64,000 nt of DNA from positions 7,936,001 to 8,000,000 of the forward strand of contig NZ_CP071872.1 of NCBI RefSeq assembly GCF_022647665.1, written 5' to 3'. This stretch comes from Streptomyces formicae. GTDB lineage: Bacteria; Actinomycetota; Actinomycetes; Streptomycetales; Streptomycetaceae. The notes beneath the pieces are model-generated. The model saw only the letters and a program-made list of their open reading frames with translations, searched no databases and was not told the DNA's origin. Of the stretch, positions 62,851 through 64,000 are shown one piece after another (the first letter of the stretch is position 1; every line of letters begins with the position of its first letter). A program made the position numbers and the translations under genes.

Positions 62851-63237
62851 CTAGTGGGGAAGGTCGCTGTAGTCTCGTTCGCGGCAGATCAGTCCGTCAT
62901 GGAATTCCAGGACGACACACAATTCCGCGGAGAAGCGCTGGCCAGGGTCAGGCAGCCCGGGAAGTTTCCCGAAACCAGGTGCGACGGTGCCCACGAAGTC
63001 GACCTCCATGGCCACAAGGTGATCCCCAGGGATGAGAGACTTCACCGTCATGCGGCCATCGGGCAGCACAGCAAGGTAGGTGGAGATCAGCTCCCGGTTG
63101 GCCTGCTTTCCTCGGATTCTGATGCCGAAACGGTCTGCGATGACCTCCGGGTTGTCGGAGTACAGAGCGTGGTATCGCTCGGTGTCCTGGCGGTTGTAGG
63201 CGTCGACCCATGTCTCCGCGATCTCTTGAATGTTCAT
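62851..63237 (-). CDS. SnoaL/NTF2-like polyketide-cyclase-type protein
   Basis: A 128-residue intact protein: MNIQEIAETWVDAYNRQDTERYHALYSDNPEVIADRF, then GKQANRELISTYLAVLPDGRMTVKSLIPGDHLVAMEVDF and ELCVVLEFHDGLICRERDYSDLPH. This is the SnoaL-like NTF2 fold with the usual Asp/His/Arg cavity residues. Its ATG overlaps the stop of the cyclase frame (ATGA), and GGAGGAG precedes it, so it was cotranscribed with the cyclase. In such clusters these proteins are accessory isomerases or epoxide/cyclase-like helpers; the real role is unknown. Confidence 0.8.
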   Translation of the reverse strand: MNIQEIAETWVDAYNRQDTERYHALYSDNPEVIADRFGIRIRGKQANRELISTYLAVLPDGRMTVKSLIPGDHLVAMEVDFVGTVAPGFGKLPGLPDPGQRFSAELCVVLEFHDGLICRERDYSDLPH

Positions 63238-64000
63238 CCGCTCCTCCGTGTGTCCTTGCGCTGGGCCTGTTCAGCGGCCTTGTCCGTCGAGTGGCTGTCT
63301 CGCCTTCTTGCGTAGCCGTACGGGTAAAGCCCTTTCCCATTACTGCTGCCAGAGCGGCGATGCGGTAGATCCGTACCAGGATGGGAACGTCGTAGGCGAA
63401 GGGCCGGGGGCTCAGAGAGTCGGGCTCGGCGTCCTGCCCGTCGCCTTGCGTTAGCAGCAGGTGTATGCCGGAATTCAGCGGTGGAGTCGGGGGTATGGGC
63501 AGGCTGGCCAGGGCTCGGACGGCACGGGTGTGCCTGGGAGTCCTCGGCTCGCAGCGGCCAGCCGCCCCCGGGGAGCGAGGTAGCGTCGAGATAGCGGCCG
63601 CATCGGGCGAGTACGCGCTGGACGCTGTTCGGCGCAGTCCGTGCGGGCAGGACACAGGCAGTATCGACCATGTGCATGACCGGGAACGCAGGGCTGAGAT
63701 TCCACTCGCAGGCGAAGCCCCCATCTGCCCGCTGCCGGGTCTCCAGCCATCGCCAGGCGCGACGGGCAGCGCGGTGCGACTCGTCATTCGGTGGCGACGC
63801 CAGGAGGGCCCGCACGCACTTTGCAGTGATCTCTACGTCTGATGGAGCGCCACGCACGAACGTGGGGAAGCCGCCATCGGAGTTTTGCAAGTTCAGTAGA
63901 TACTGGGCTCCGGCCTTGACCGCAGGGGCCGCCTCCGGGGCCCCGTGCGCGGCCAGAAAAGTCACCGCTACCGCTGAGTCGTCGGCGTCGGACTGCGTGA
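63234..64000 (-). pseudogene. Class II diterpene cyclase, partial at window edge and frameshifted
   Basis: The frame runs in from the right edge and starts with SDADDSAVAVTFLAAHG. DADD (63978-63989) is the DxDD catalytic motif of class II diterpene cyclases such as copalyl-diphosphate synthases. It continues with AGAQYLLNLQNSDGGFPTF, ETRQRADGGFACEWN and TSLPGGGWPLRAEDS. Near 63528 the sensible sequence moves to another frame (HTRAVRALASLPIPPTPPLNSG, then PFAYDVPILVRIYRIAALAAVMG). The stop at 63234 overlaps the SnoaL gene. So at least one frameshift has occurred. The N-terminus lies outside the window. Confidence 0.7.

Noticed and set aside
59890..64000. A complete integrated island with att sites at tRNA-Ser(CGA)
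   Set aside because: No second copy of the tRNA-Ser 3' end and no integrase are visible within the window, so only a suspicion remains.

Overview
The window is high-GC actinobacterial DNA. The organism is almost certainly a Streptomyces. Direct markers are an intact bldC, a valine dehydrogenase of Streptomyces type, a second Lsr2 paralogue (LsrL), mycothiol-type enzymes, many GTG starts with GTGA/ATGA stop-start overlaps, and the purine-gene order purC/purS-purQ-purL/purF-purM. The gene order matches my memory of the S. coelicolor core chromosome around hrpA-bldC-pur-dnaX-tadA; this is recall and was not checked.

Layout. 1-575: the end of what looks like an integrated element, with a partial acetyltransferase, candidate integrase arm repeats, and a 3' remnant of a tRNA-Phe gene followed by its terminator. 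716-5761: a PadR/membrane-protein pair, then an IS30-family element sitting in the loop of a convergent-gene terminator, then a DsbA/CcdA thiol-redox operon. 5951-16769: hrpA, tRNA-Asp, bldC, vdh, a DUF3073 gene, purM and purF. 17010-23322: META lipoprotein, mycothiol-dependent enzyme, purL-purQ-purS, lsrL. 23459-27671: three tRNA-Gly genes. Two of them are identical and bracket an ABC transporter/two-component module. 27731-36347: purC, a dimethylformamidase-like protein, an M48-like membrane protein without its zinc motif, purD and dnaX, followed by the SRP RNA and tRNA-Ser(GGA).

36909-54357 is more variable. It holds a DacA-like carboxypeptidase, a TTA-containing exonuclease/phosphatase-fold gene and a two-component system in one direction. 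It also has secreted proteins, a nitroreductase-hemerythrin fusion and several decayed genes (cupin, quinone oxidoreductase, ketopantoate reductase). An ECF42-type sigma factor gene is split by a short dispersed repeat. A GGGGT microsatellite separates the M28 peptidase from a HerA-like ATPase. 54579-59889 is conserved again: HerA-like ATPase, LytR_C protein, upp, tadA and tRNA-Ser(CGA).

From 59940 to the right edge the sequence looks acquired and decaying. An AAA ATPase with a C-terminal PD-(D/E)XK-like domain stands alone next to tRNA-Ser. It faces the ruins of a terpenoid cluster: a class II diterpene-cyclase gene running off the edge, a SnoaL-like gene, a cytochrome P450 N-terminal fragment and a second cyclase fragment.

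Seven purine genes (purM, purF, purL, purQ, purS, purC, purD) cover most steps from PRPP to SAICAR. All lie on the minus strand but are interleaved with unrelated genes rather than forming one operon. Coordinates and starts were read by eye; family names are by recognition of motifs, not by database search.
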